From positions 62,001 through 126,000 of the forward strand of contig UROG01000001.1 of the NCBI GenBank assembly GCA_900549485.1: DNA of 64,000 nucleotides, read 5' to 3'. Position numbers and translations under genes: made by a program. A model generated the notes under the pieces. It worked only from the letters and a program-made list of their open reading frames with translations, was not told the origin of the DNA and searched no databases. Shown piece by piece: positions 55,494-64,000 of the stretch (positions are counted from its first letter, which is position 1; each line of letters opens with the position of its first letter). This stretch comes from an uncultured Eubacteriales bacterium. GTDB taxonomy: Bacteria; Bacillota; Clostridia; Oscillospirales; Oscillospiraceae.

Positions 55494-57548
55494 ATGGCGG
55501 CGCTTGATACAGACGTAAGATATATAAAAGGAATAGGGGAGAAAAAGGCGCTGGCTTTCAATAAGCTTGGGGTCTTTTCTCTCTATGACCTTGTTTCGTA
55601 CTTCCCGAGAAAATACGAAGACAGAAGCGTGTTTGTCCCTATCGCGGAGACGACGTCCGATATGCCGTGCTGCATAAAGGCGATAGTCGCGGACACGCCT
55701 AAGCTTGTGCGCATCCGGCGCGGTATGGAGCTTGTGAAGTTCCGCGCCGTGGACGACAGCGGCGCCGTCGATATAACGTATTTCAACCAGAATTATCTCA
55801 GGGATCAGTTTGTAAAGGGCGAGTGCTATTGCTTCTACGGCAGGGTCGAGATGACGGGCGGACGCCGCTCGATGGCCAATCCCGTACACGAGAGCGAAAA
55901 CGCCGATAATGCCGTGACGGGGCGCATCATGCCCGTGTACCGGATGTGCGCGGGGCTGACTCAGAGAAACATCGTCGATTCCGTGCGTCATGGCCTGCGG
56001 CTGTGCGGCGAGACTTTGCCGGATGTGCTGCCGGACGCGGTGCGGGAAAAGTGCGGTCTTGTGCAGAGCCGCTTTGCATATGAAAACATCCATTTCCCGA
56101 CGGATTTTGTAACGCTGGAGCTTGCGCGGCGGCGCTTCATTTTCGAGGAGCTGTTTGTGCTTGCCTGCGCTCTCGACAAAATGCACAGCGAACGCGTGGT
56201 CGAGAGCGGGATAAAGATATCCTGCGCTGACATCGGGGAATTTTATAACGCGCTCCCGTTTTCGCCCACGAACGCACAGCGCAGGGCGGTCGAACAGGCG
56301 CTTGCGGATATGTGTTCAGGCAACGTGATGAACAGGCTTGTGCAGGGCGACGTCGGCAGCGGGAAAACGCTCGTTGCGGCGGCGCTTATATACGCCGTCT
56401 GCCGCAGCGGATACATGAGCGCATTCATGGCGCCCACCGAGATCCTTGCCGAGCAGCATTATAATAATCTTACAGAGCTGCTCTCGCCGATGGGCATACG
56501 CGTCGTGAAGCTTACCGGCGCGATGACCGCAAAGGAGAAGCGCGCCGCCAAGGAACTGATGAGCAGCGGCGGGTGCGGACTTGTCGTGGGTACGCACGCG
56601 CTTTTTTCCGGTGATACGGAGTATTCCAATCTTGCCCTTGTTGTGACGGATGAGCAGCACCGTTTCGGTGTGCGTCAGCGCTCCGCGCTTATCGCAAAGG
56701 GCGCAAAGCCGCATGTGCTTGTAATGTCCGCAACGCCTATCCCGCGCACGCTTGCCCTGATGATATACGGGGACCTTGACGTGTCGGTGATCGACGAGCT
56801 TCCGCCCGGCAGGCAGAAGGTCGATACCTTTGCCGTGAATGAGAGCTACCGTCAGCGGCTCAACGGGTTTATAAGAAAGCTGACCGGCGAGGGGCGGCAG
56901 GTATTTGTCGTCTGTCCGATGGTGGACGAAAATGAGGAGCTGCCCGTAAAGCTCAAATCCGCGACCGAGCACGCGCAGGAGCTTGCGCGTACTTTTCCCG
57001 ATCTGCGCATTGCCTGCGTCCACGGCAGGATGAAGCCGAAGGAAAAAGATGCAATAATGAGAGATTTTTCCGCAGGACTGACGAACATTCTTGTCGCAAC
57101 GACAGTCATAGAGGTAGGAGTTGACGTTCCCAATGCCGCGCTCATCATAATCGAGAACGCCGAACGCTTTGGTCTGAGCCAGCTTCACCAGCTGCGCGGA
57201 CGCGTGGGGCGCGGAAAACATAAAAGCTACTGCGTCATGGTCTCCGACAATAACAGCGCTGACGTCAGGGCGCGCCTTGCGGTGATGAGCAAAACAAACG
57301 ACGGCTTCAAAATCTCGGAGGAGGATCTGCGTCTTCGCGGACCGGGGGATTTTTTCGGCTCGCGGCAGCACGGGCTTCCGGAGATGCACGTCGCCGATCT
57401 GGGGGCGGATATGCGCGTGATGCAGCAGGCGCAGGACGAGGCGAAGCTGCTTCTGAAGGACGATCCCCGGCTTGAGCGGGCAGAAAACGCGGCGCTCCGT
57501 GAGCGTGTGGATATGCTGTTCCGTGCAGGCGCGGACAGCTTCAACTGA
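55494..57548 (+). CDS. recG: ATP-dependent DNA helicase RecG
   Basis: 684 residues, full length. N-terminal wedge/OB domain (DVRYIKGIGEKKALAFNKLG, later GRVEMTGGRRSMANPVHES), Walker A VGSGKTLVAAALIY, DExH-type Walker B VVTDEQHRFGVRQRS, motif III MSATPIPRTLALM, and motif VI with QLHQLRGRVGRGKHKSYC. Remodels stalled replication forks and branched DNA. Starts one base after the apbE stop. Confidence 0.96.
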   Translation: MAALDTDVRYIKGIGEKKALAFNKLGVFSLYDLVSYFPRKYEDRSVFVPIAETTSDMPCCIKAIVADTPKLVRIRRGMELVKFRAVDDSGAVDITYFNQNYLRDQFVKGECYCFYGRVEMTGGRRSMANPVHESENADNAVTGRIMPVYRMCAGLTQRNIVDSVRHGLRLCGETLPDVLPDAVREKCGLVQSRFAYENIHFPTDFVTLELARRRFIFEELFVLACALDKMHSERVVESGIKISCADIGEFYNALPFSPTNAQRRAVEQALADMCSGNVMNRLVQGDVGSGKTLVAAALIYAVCRSGYMSAFMAPTEILAEQHYNNLTELLSPMGIRVVKLTGAMTAKEKRAAKELMSSGGCGLVVGTHALFSGDTEYSNLALVVTDEQHRFGVRQRSALIAKGAKPHVLVMSATPIPRTLALMIYGDLDVSVIDELPPGRQKVDTFAVNESYRQRLNGFIRKLTGEGRQVFVVCPMVDENEELPVKLKSATEHAQELARTFPDLRIACVHGRMKPKEKDAIMRDFSAGLTNILVATTVIEVGVDVPNAALIIIENAERFGLSQLHQLRGRVGRGKHKSYCVMVSDNNSADVRARLAVMSKTNDGFKISEEDLRLRGPGDFFGSRQHGLPEMHVADLGADMRVMQQAQDEAKLLLKDDPRLERAENAALRERVDMLFRAGADSFN

Positions 57549-57605
57549 GCATGGGAACGGAAATGTTCTTTAAAGTTTTTAATTAAACATAAGGAGGACA
57601 CAGCG

Positions 57606-57989
57606 ATGAAAGCACGGCTTATACTCCTGATTGCCGCGGTGATGCTTTTCACGGCGGGCTGCACCGCAAACGAAAGCGCGCCGGCAGTCAGAACCGAACA
57701 GGAGGCAGCGGAAATGATCAATAAGGGAGAAAATATGCGCAGACCGACGGACACCGTAGGCAGCGGCGCGATGCGCTTGGAGTATTCCAAGGAGAAGCCG
57801 CTTTTTGCACTTGTCGAAACACAGGATGAGGCGGAAAAGATAGCCGCGGATTACGGGATAGAGCTTGTCGATTTTGCATCGGGCGTCGCGTCCTACTATA
57901 CCGACAAGGATCCGGCGGAGCTTATCAAATGGGGCGAAGAACAGGGCTTCCCGCCGCTTGAAATAAACTATATGTCATATACCAATTGA
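57606..57989 (+). CDS. Small lipoprotein resembling a subtilase prodomain
   Basis: 127 residues with lipoprotein signal and lipobox TAGC (Cys19). The C-terminal 60 residues (ETQDEAEKIAADYGIELVDF then SGVASYYTDKDPAELIKWGE and PPLEINYM) line up with the prodomain of the secreted protease that follows (YAQLVADAYGAVLAEYAGGV ... PAVEANYI). Such I9-like units are inhibitors or folding helpers of subtilases. Membrane anchoring would place it to restrain or guide that protease. AAGGAGG lies before the ATG. A terminator separates the two genes. Confidence 0.7.
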   Translation: MKARLILLIAAVMLFTAGCTANESAPAVRTEQEAAEMINKGENMRRPTDTVGSGAMRLEYSKEKPLFALVETQDEAEKIAADYGIELVDFASGVASYYTDKDPAELIKWGEEQGFPPLEINYMSYTN

Positions 57990-57993
57990 AATT

Positions 57994-58024
57994 AAAACCA
58001 CCGGCTGAACCGGTGGTTTTGTTT
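57994..58024 (+). terminator. Intrinsic terminator
   Basis: AAAACCACCGG (57994-58004) pairs with CCGGTGGTTTT (58010-58020), then GTTTT. Ends the lipoprotein gene. Confidence 0.9.
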
Positions 58025-58160
58025 TCGGCGAGGAAAAAGGCAGACGGACGGGGACTTTGAAAAAGCATCAAAGCTCCCCGTTTTTTACATTTCTCGGAAG
58101 TAATTTATTAAGGGAAATTTTGTTGTCGGGAAAATTTGTTAACAAAAAATTAAAAAGCTC

Positions 58161-58189
58161 TTGACGGTCTGTGTAAAGAATGATAAATT
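58161..58189 (+). promoter_or_regulatory. Promoter of the subtilase gene
   Basis: TTGACG (58161-58166), 17 bases, TAAATT (58184-58189), 40 bases before the ATG. Confidence 0.65.
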
Positions 58190-58229
58190 AATAGAAGAGA
58201 ATATATATGTATATATAATGGAGGATGAC

Positions 58230-61200
58230 ATGGGGAATTTCAGGAAATTTATTTCGCTGCTTCTTGTGTTCGTGCTTGTTCTGTCGCTCTGCCCTGCGGG
58301 GTTTGCGGCGGAGGACGTTGACGGCGCGGAGATCCTTGAAGAAGCGGAGCTGACCGAGCCGGATATCATCGAGACGGAACCGGGGGAGACGGAGTCGGAG
58401 GAACTTCCGCCCGAACCGGAAGAACCCGAGGAAGTGACCGAGGAACCGAGCGAAGAACCTGCCGAGACTGAGGACGGCGAGGAAGCCGGTGAGAACGAAG
58501 CCGAAGAATCGGAAGAAGAGGAAAAAACCGAAGAAGAATCCGAGGAAGAAAAAGAAGAGAAATCCGAGGAAGAGGAAGAGGGAGAAAAGCTGTTTCCGGG
58601 TATGCCGGAGGGCTATGTCCTTTCTGCGGATGAAATGGCGGCAAAACAGGCGCTTGACGCAAACGGCGTTGTCGAAGCGCTTGCGGAAGCTGTACCCGGC
58701 GTTGACTACGTTGACGGCGAGGTCTTCTTTATCGCCGATACGCCGGAATATGCGCAGCTGGTTGCGGACGCATACGGCGCTGTGCTTGCGGAATATGCGG
58801 GCGGCGTCGCAGTGCTGACGCTGAACGGCGCTTCCGTGCTTGACGCCGTTGCCGCGGCGGCGGATATGAACAACAATATGCCCGCCGTTGAGGCGAACTA
58901 TATCTGCGGCATTATCCCGGAACCCGATGCGGGACTTGACGATGCATCCACCTTTGCCTACCGTGATGAAAACGGCGTTTCCGTCAAAGGCTCATGGAAG
59001 GCATGGTATGAAAGCACTGCCAATCCCGACACCTATATGTCACAGCCGTCGTCATATAATTATCAGTATATGCATGATATAGTCAACACCTATGAGGCAT
59101 GGGGTGTCACAAAGGGCGCGGGCGTTACCGTCGCCGTAGTAGACAGCGGCGTTGATATGCATGATGACCTCAATAATAACGTCAAAGTGAGACAGTCCGT
59201 AAAAGACTGGGGCGCGCTTGGCTCTGATCACGGGACGCACGTCGCCGGTATCGTCGCCGCGCAGATGGGCAACGGCATAGGCGGCGCGGGTATCGCCCCC
59301 GAGGCCAAGATCTACTCTGAGAGAGTTTTTCAGGGCGGCGGCGGTTCGACCGCCGACATAATCCAGGGCATAAATAATGTGATCGCCGCAAAAGCGGCCG
59401 ACCCCTCTATCAAGGTCATGAATATGAGCCTTGGCGGGTATTTTTACAGCAGTCAGTATGAAGCCGTTATCAGAAAAGCCATAGCGGCGGGCATAACCGT
59501 TGTCGTTGCAATGGGCAATGACGGCAGCAATATTCAGTGTTATCCGGCCGCTTTCAACATACCCGGCCTTATTGCCGTGCAGTCTTCCACCGCGGCAAAT
59601 ACCCTCTCGCCGTTTTCAAACTACGGCCCGTGGGCGGATGTGACCGCGCCCGGCTCCAACATAATGTCAACCGTGTTCGGCAATGCATACGAGACACACG
59701 GCGGCACCTCAATGGCAGCACCGGTAGTCTCCGGCGTCTGTGCGCTGTATCTGAGCATAAATCCCACCGCGACGCCCGCACAAGTTGAGACGGCGATAAA
59801 GAAAGCAACCAACAAGGGCATTGTTGACGCGTCCAAGCTCTTCAATACCGAAAACAAAGCGCCGGTCATTACGCCGGAGGAGCTTAAAGCCAAGGACGGC
59901 AGTCTGCCTTACGGCTCCATGCTTACAATAAGTGCTGCGGATTCGTCCGAGACTATAATCTACACCGTCGGCGGCAAGATTCCTTCCATCAAGAACGGCG
60001 TTGTGACCGGAACGGTGGCAGATGGCGGAACGGCATGGATTCCGCTGATCGCCGACAACGGCTTTGCCGTCGGCAAAAGCGTCGTTGTGCGGGCGGCGGC
60101 GGTCAACGGCCTCGGCATGGTGAGCCGTGTGACGAGCCTTGCCGTCAAGGTCGGCTATGCGAAGCCGACTGGCGTTGAGATAACCGATTATCCGCAAAAG
60201 CTTATAAGCGGAAAATCGTATACTCTGACCACCAAGGTGCTTCCCGCCGAGGCGAACCAGAAGGTGATATGGGAAATGCTCGAAGACGAAATGAACGGCG
60301 ATTTCAGAGGCACGTCAATAGACAGCCGCGGTGTGCTGAAAACGGGCGCAAAGGATAAAGGAACAGTTACCGTTTACGCACGTGCAGCAGACGATCCGAC
60401 TAAATTCGCCAAAGTTGAGATCGAGGTCGCTCCTCTGGACCCGACAAGGAGAATAGAGCTCCTTGACGAAGACGGGCAGCGTGCCAAGAACCTGACATTA
60501 TATGTCAATTCGGCTGCACAATCACAGCCTGTTCAGCTGTCGGCAGTCTCCTATAAAGCAAGCGACATCAAGACTCCGGTATATGACGATACATACGTAT
60601 GGAAGAGCAGCAACACAAAGGTCGTGACCGTTAACGAAACGGGGCTTGTGAGCGTGACCGGCAGAGGCAGCGCGGTTATCACCTGCGCCGCAAAGGACGG
60701 CACAAACGTCAAGACGTCGATTCCCGTCAAGGTGCTTTCGTGTGCGGACGCACTGACGATATCCGGCCTCAGCACCGTTGCCGCCGGAAAAACCGTGACA
60801 TATACGGCGGGCTTACTGCCCCAAACGGCGAATTTCAGAACCGTCACATGGGGCGTTTCTTTTGAAAACTCTGGAGAAATTGAAAAGCGCTTCCACATCA
60901 CGATAGACCAGCGCGGCAGAGTGACCGTTCCGAAGAACACTCCGATCACGGAGTTTAAGATTTGGGTCTGCTCAGGGCTGAGCGCTTATGCCGAAAAGAC
61001 AGTCCGTGTCAGCTCCGAGATCGCTCAGATAAAGCTGATGATAAGCGACGTCGGCTTCAGCGGCCGTTGGAAAACCGGCAGGGATTATTCGCTAATGGAA
61101 GCAACTCTCTTTGCCACAGACGCATTCGACACGGGTTCATGGTATTATTCCCATGTCAATCTTAAACCGACGAGGTCGCCGCTGCCCTGCGAGGTTGAGT

Positions 61201-62048
61201 GGACGAGCAGCAACCCCAAGGTCGCAGTCGTGGATGAAAACGGTCTTGTTACGGCGGTAGCACCCGGCAAAGCGAAGATAACCTGCAAAGCGACTGACGC
61301 CGGGCGCAAGTCCCACTCCGTCAGCATCATTGTCGTAAATCCCGCGTCAAGCGTGAACGTTGTGTCAAAGGAAGCATCGCTTTACGAGACGGGTACTCTT
61401 GCAAGCGGAAAATCCGTGCGCAGCACAGTCGTACTCGGCGATGCCCACGGCGTACCTACTATCAAGAAGGTCGATTGGGAGTATGCGGTTATAGCCTTTG
61501 ATAAACTGGACGGCTCCTATGTGGATGATTTTTCAAAGTTTGCATGGGAAAAGAAGCTGTTTACCATGAACCGGACAACCGGTCAGCTGACGGCTTCAAG
61601 AAATGCGTATAATGTGCTGAAAAGCAATTGCGATTTAGACGATGAGTACAACTTTACCGTATATGCCGTTGCCTATACTACCGACGGCACGAATATGTCC
61701 GGCAGTGTCGGATACAATCTCGCTGCCGCACCGATATCCAAGCTGCTTGTGGAGCATAATGGCAAAAATTATACAAATCTCAAATTGCCGGGATATATGA
61801 CAAGGCAAAAGGGATCGACGCTTCTGCCGGTGCTGTGCCAGCGCACGGACGGAAAAATATACAGCTTCTCCGACTGGACAGTCAAATCCAGCAACCCGAA
61901 TATTGTGGGCGCAGCAATGACATACGATAAGGCTGGCAATCCGCAGGTTGCGGTCATTGCAGGTCAGAGAGCGGGCAGCGCGGTCATAACCCTGATCTCC
62001 TCCGACGGCTCCAACAAGAAAGTCACGATCACGGTAAGGGTCAAATAA
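58230..62048 (+). CDS. Large secreted subtilisin-like serine protease with Ig-like repeats
   Basis: 1272 residues. Signal peptide (about 1-26); a very acidic Glu-rich linker (about 30-125); prodomain (about 150-230); S8 catalytic domain with Asp near 305 (VAVVDSGVDMHDDL), His near 337 (DHGTHVAGIVAAQ) and Ser near 493 (HGGTSMAAPVVSG); then several Big_2-like beta domains (VDENGLVTAVAPGKAKITCK; VNETGLVSVTGRGSAVITC). No sortase signal or cell-wall anchor is visible at the C-terminus. Probably degrades host or dietary protein. GGAGG before ATG 58230 decides the start; an upstream TTG is the promoter -35. Confidence 0.94.
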   Translation: MGNFRKFISLLLVFVLVLSLCPAGFAAEDVDGAEILEEAELTEPDIIETEPGETESEELPPEPEEPEEVTEEPSEEPAETEDGEEAGENEAEESEEEEKTEEESEEEKEEKSEEEEEGEKLFPGMPEGYVLSADEMAAKQALDANGVVEALAEAVPGVDYVDGEVFFIADTPEYAQLVADAYGAVLAEYAGGVAVLTLNGASVLDAVAAAADMNNNMPAVEANYICGIIPEPDAGLDDASTFAYRDENGVSVKGSWKAWYESTANPDTYMSQPSSYNYQYMHDIVNTYEAWGVTKGAGVTVAVVDSGVDMHDDLNNNVKVRQSVKDWGALGSDHGTHVAGIVAAQMGNGIGGAGIAPEAKIYSERVFQGGGGSTADIIQGINNVIAAKAADPSIKVMNMSLGGYFYSSQYEAVIRKAIAAGITVVVAMGNDGSNIQCYPAAFNIPGLIAVQSSTAANTLSPFSNYGPWADVTAPGSNIMSTVFGNAYETHGGTSMAAPVVSGVCALYLSINPTATPAQVETAIKKATNKGIVDASKLFNTENKAPVITPEELKAKDGSLPYGSMLTISAADSSETIIYTVGGKIPSIKNGVVTGTVADGGTAWIPLIADNGFAVGKSVVVRAAAVNGLGMVSRVTSLAVKVGYAKPTGVEITDYPQKLISGKSYTLTTKVLPAEANQKVIWEMLEDEMNGDFRGTSIDSRGVLKTGAKDKGTVTVYARAADDPTKFAKVEIEVAPLDPTRRIELLDEDGQRAKNLTLYVNSAAQSQPVQLSAVSYKASDIKTPVYDDTYVWKSSNTKVVTVNETGLVSVTGRGSAVITCAAKDGTNVKTSIPVKVLSCADALTISGLSTVAAGKTVTYTAGLLPQTANFRTVTWGVSFENSGEIEKRFHITIDQRGRVTVPKNTPITEFKIWVCSGLSAYAEKTVRVSSEIAQIKLMISDVGFSGRWKTGRDYSLMEATLFATDAFDTGSWYYSHVNLKPTRSPLPCEVEWTSSNPKVAVVDENGLVTAVAPGKAKITCKATDAGRKSHSVSIIVVNPASSVNVVSKEASLYETGTLASGKSVRSTVVLGDAHGVPTIKKVDWEYAVIAFDKLDGSYVDDFSKFAWEKKLFTMNRTTGQLTASRNAYNVLKSNCDLDDEYNFTVYAVAYTTDGTNMSGSVGYNLAAAPISKLLVEHNGKNYTNLKLPGYMTRQKGSTLLPVLCQRTDGKIYSFSDWTVKSSNPNIVGAAMTYDKAGNPQVAVIAGQRAGSAVITLISSDGSNKKVTITVRVK

Positions 62049-62068
62049 CAAACCGGAAAAAATGAACG

Positions 62069-62110
62069 GCGTCCCATGTATCAGACGGAGATTTCTGATA
62101 CATGGGACGC
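62069..62110 (+). terminator. Long hairpin after the subtilase gene
   Basis: GCGTCCCATGTATCAG (62069-62084) pairs exactly with 62095-62110. No U-run follows, so it may protect the mRNA end instead of terminating. Confidence 0.55.
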
Positions 62111-62151
62111 TGAACTATGTCCAAAAGAACCGGAAGCAATAAATAATATGC

Positions 62152-62179
62152 TTGAAATTCCCACAAAATGTGATAAAAT
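62152..62179 (+). promoter_or_regulatory. Promoter of the decayed hydrolase gene
   Basis: TTGAAA (62152-62157), 16 bases, TAAAAT (62174-62179), 43 bases before the TTG start. Confidence 0.55.
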
Positions 62180-62222
62180 TAAACGAATCTGTGGTTATAC
62201 CACGTCGGAAGGAGAAAACAAC

Positions 62223-62750
62223 TTGAAAGGGAATCCGAAAAAATCGGCCGCCGTGCTGCCGTGCTTCTGGTAGTGATATTTGCTGCGATGATCATCGCCA
62301 ACGGCATACAGACTGACGGCGGCAGAATAGATGTCTCCTACGGCGTCATTGATACGGACGCGGGACGGCTCACCTATAAACTCTATACGCCCGATACCGC
62401 GACAGAGGACAGCCCCGCTCCCGGCGTTCTGCTGCTCCACGGTTATCAGAACGACCATGAGACCTGCGCGGCCTACGCTATCGAGCTGGCAAGGCGCGGC
62501 GCCGTCGTCATGGCGCTTGACGAATACGGCCATGGTTCCACCTCCGCCGGATTGCTCAGCAGAGGTTATGTAAACCACAAAGTCACTGTCAACTATGGCG
62601 AGGACAGCGAGGCGGACGGCACCTAAGGTGCTTGTGTTCAGCATACTGTGCACATATATATACCGCCGCACGGGAAGCGTCTGGGTAGGCGCGTTCACGG
62701 TTTCTTTTCTTGCCTGCTGGATAGTTACAGGCGGTTCCTCGATGCTGTGA
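62223..62750 (+). pseudogene. Alpha/beta hydrolase with membrane tail, broken
   Basis: Starts TTG (MKGNPKKS) after GGAAGGAG, but must shift one frame in an A-run to continue as VLLVVIFAAMIIANGIQTDG and the hydrolase core (APGVLLLHGYQNDHETCAAY, VMALDEYGHGST). That frame stops at 62626. The next stretch, in yet another frame, reads VLVFSILCTYIYRRTGSVWV and ends at 62750, like the membrane C-terminus of the same clostridial family. Several hundred residues between are missing. Two frame changes plus an internal deletion show a dead gene. Confidence 0.8.
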
Positions 62751-62775
62751 TAAATGATATAATTTAAAATGAAAA

Positions 62776-62804
62776 TGCGGCTGTCCCTACAAGGGACAGC
62801 CGCA
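62776..62804. terminator. Terminator hairpin between hydrolase remnant and methyltransferase
   Basis: TGCGGCTGTCCCT (62776-62788) pairs with AGGGACAGCCGCA (62792-62804). On the minus strand it is followed by TTTTCATTTTAAATT, so it fits the end of the methyltransferase transcript. Confidence 0.8.
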
Positions 62805-62845
62805 CAGCTTGTCAAAAAGTCCTTACAGAACTTTTTCGCCTGCGT
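62805..62845 (-). repeat. Partial 3'-UTR repeat, copy 4 (minus strand)
   Basis: Read on the minus strand it gives CGCAGGCGAAAAAGT, TCTGTAAGGACTTTTTGACA and AGCTG, matching the right end of copy 1 (about 11272-11313). It again follows a gene 3' end in the gene's own direction and runs into a terminator hairpin. Confidence 0.75.
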
Positions 62846-62875
62846 GTATGAAACACCGCACGGTATTATAAAGGA

Positions 62876-63463
62876 TCAGACCTTTTTGCCCGTAACCTGG
62901 TACATTCTGTCGTCGGAAAGCTCCACAACGACGGTGAGATATTTTCCGATAATTCCGGCCAGCTTTTCCGCCTCCATAAGCCCCATTGAAACATCCTTTG
63001 ACGATCCGTGATGGTGCGCGTCTATCGTTTCACGGCTCATGCCGTGCGCGACGGTGAGCGTACCGCCATCTGCGAGCAGTCCGGAGAGATGCTCCAGAAG
63101 CTTTTCCGGGTCGGGAAAGTGGGGAAAGGCGTTGTATATCATGACTGCGTCGTATTTCACGCCGCCGTCAAATTCCTCCGCGTCACAGCAGGAGAACGAC
63201 ACCCTCGGGTCGGTGAATTTGACCTTTGCACGCTCTATCATTTCCGGGGAAATGTCAATGCCCGTGACGCTTTTTACGTCCCTTTTGAGATAGTCCCCGA
63301 TGAGGACGCCCGTTCCGCAGGCAACGTCAAGCACTGTCTTACCAGAGGAAACCCCGGCGTTGTCGAGAATGGTGTTTATGATGCCGTCGTCCCTTATCAT
63401 TTCGGCGTCCCATGAGGGGGCGCAGCGGTTAAAAAAATCAATGACGTCCTGCTTCTTTATCAT
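62876..63463 (-). CDS. Class I SAM-dependent methyltransferase
   Basis: 195 residues. Motif I TVLDVACGTGVLIGDYL, the acidic loop VTGIDISPEMIERAK, motif II-III CCDAEEFDGGVKYDAVMIYN and the later GLLADGGTLTVAHG fit the Methyltransf_11/25 group. FFNRCAPSWDAE at the start is typical of clostridial members found beside metal or cobamide ABC transporters. The substrate is unknown. GGAGG lies before the ATG. The ABC ATPase gene is 27 bases upstream in the same direction, suggesting an operon. Confidence 0.88.
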   Translation of the reverse strand: MIKKQDVIDFFNRCAPSWDAEMIRDDGIINTILDNAGVSSGKTVLDVACGTGVLIGDYLKRDVKSVTGIDISPEMIERAKVKFTDPRVSFSCCDAEEFDGGVKYDAVMIYNAFPHFPDPEKLLEHLSGLLADGGTLTVAHGMSRETIDAHHHGSSKDVSMGLMEAEKLAGIIGKYLTVVVELSDDRMYQVTGKKV

Positions 63464-63490
63464 GTCTGTCCTCCGTTGTGATTTATTTGA

Positions 63491-64000
63491 TCAGCTTTCG
63501 TAATACTTTCCGCCGAGAACTACACGCCTGTTCTCGACGGTGATGATCTTCACCGATATGTCAAAGGTGCTGCCTATCGACTGCTCATTTACCGTTTCCG
63601 CGCCGCCGGAATGGGTTATTTTTCCGTTCCGCAGGAAAAAAAACCTGTCTCCGAAGTACAGAGCCTGATTGAAATCGTGCAGGGAGGAAAGAATACTTAT
63701 GTTCTTTTCCCGTGCGATTTTTTTGGCTTCCTCGATAATAAGCTCCTCATTGGCGACGTCAAGATTTCCTGTCGGCTCGTCAAAAATCAGCAGGCGCGGC
63801 GACTGCGCAAGCGCACGTGCAATGGCGATCTTCTGCTTTTCGCCGCCGGAAAGCTCCTCCGCGTTCCGGTAAGCGAAATCCTCAAGGCGCATATCGCTCA
63901 AAAGCTGCTGCACGACCTCATGGTCTTCCTTTCCTGCACGAAGTCCGAAGCGGGACACGCGCCCCATGAGTATCGAATCATAGACGCTCAGATCGCCGAA
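63491..64000 (-). CDS. ABC transporter ATP-binding protein, C-terminal part (iron/siderophore type)
   Basis: 169 residues visible; the N-terminus with Walker A lies past the right edge. The visible part starts FGDLSVYDSILMGRVSRFGL, as in FepC/BtuD-type proteins (V...GR), then has signature ELSGGEKQKIAIARAL, Walker B LLIFDEPTGNLD and H-loop SSLHDFNQAL. Likely for iron-siderophore, heme or corrinoid uptake. The reading frame is open to base 64000. Confidence 0.88.
   Translation of the reverse strand, partial: FGDLSVYDSILMGRVSRFGLRAGKEDHEVVQQLLSDMRLEDFAYRNAEELSGGEKQKIAIARALAQSPRLLIFDEPTGNLDVANEELIIEEAKKIAREKNISILSSLHDFNQALYFGDRFFFLRNGKITHSGGAETVNEQSIGSTFDISVKIITVENRRVVLGGKYYES

Noticed and set aside
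57994..58160. Lipoprotein and subtilase as one operon
   Set aside because: A strong terminator and a separate promoter lie between them; they are neighbours with separate transcription units.
58161..58229. TTG start for the subtilase
   Set aside because: The TTG is the promoter -35 element; ATG 58230 follows a GGAGG and begins a clean signal peptide.
1..64000. CRISPR arrays, prophage modules, rRNA genes
   Set aside because: No regularly spaced direct repeats, no phage structural genes and no rRNA sequence were seen.

Overview
The window looks like a chromosomal segment of an anaerobic, spore-forming Clostridia-type Firmicute, probably a gut Oscillospirales relative with moderate GC. The reasons are a complete spoIIIAA-AH operon, Asp23 and IreB family genes, a phenylalanine T-box, class II galT, biotin-dependent Na+ decarboxylase genes and strong AGGAGG-type ribosome sites. 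The exact species cannot be told from sequence reading alone.

Layout. 1-5512 (minus): xseA (cut by the window edge), nusB, asp23 and the eight spoIIIA genes. 5559-6968: two small envelope or secreted proteins. 6971-11101: the phosphate operon pstSCAB-phoU. 11112-13177: a UDP-sugar dehydrogenase between two copies of a structured 3'-UTR repeat. 13241-14587: a MATE exporter. 14665-20114: an accessory island bounded by a 50-bp direct repeat, holding an Xre/membrane-protein pair, an AAA/DUF4143 ATPase, an AT-rich restriction-modification operon (controller, C5 methylase, NotI-like nuclease) and a broken serine recombinase. 20194-27858: ychF, ireB, pheST under a T-box, a lipoprotein and alr. 28011-28791: a ribbon-helix-helix gene divergent from a tiny acidic ORF, then a compact locus with every hallmark of a type I toxin-antitoxin pair. 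28822-36872: a LysR gene divergent from a DUF1275 gene and an unusual F-ATPase operon. 36902-40720: galT-galK and trxB. 40998-44775: a split Na+-pumping decarboxylase and csaA. 45007-52786: an ABC importer and a hybrid sensor kinase with two solute-binding-like sensor domains. 53153-57548: tRNA-Arg(CCG), an Fe-S aldo/keto reductase, apbE and recG. 57606-62048: a small lipoprotein resembling a protease prodomain, followed by a large secreted subtilase. 62223-64000: a decayed hydrolase gene, a methyltransferase and an ABC ATPase that runs off the edge.

Themes. Energy genes cluster here: an F-ATPase whose alpha subunit carries an N-terminal delta-like domain and whose c subunit has a signal-peptide-like extension, plus a Na+ decarboxylase. 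Most candidate novelty sits between operons: a 26-codon toxin-like ORF with an overlapping antisense RNA, a 3'-UTR repeat family with base-pair covariation, and the flanked restriction island. Functions are inferred from motifs read by eye; no database search was possible.
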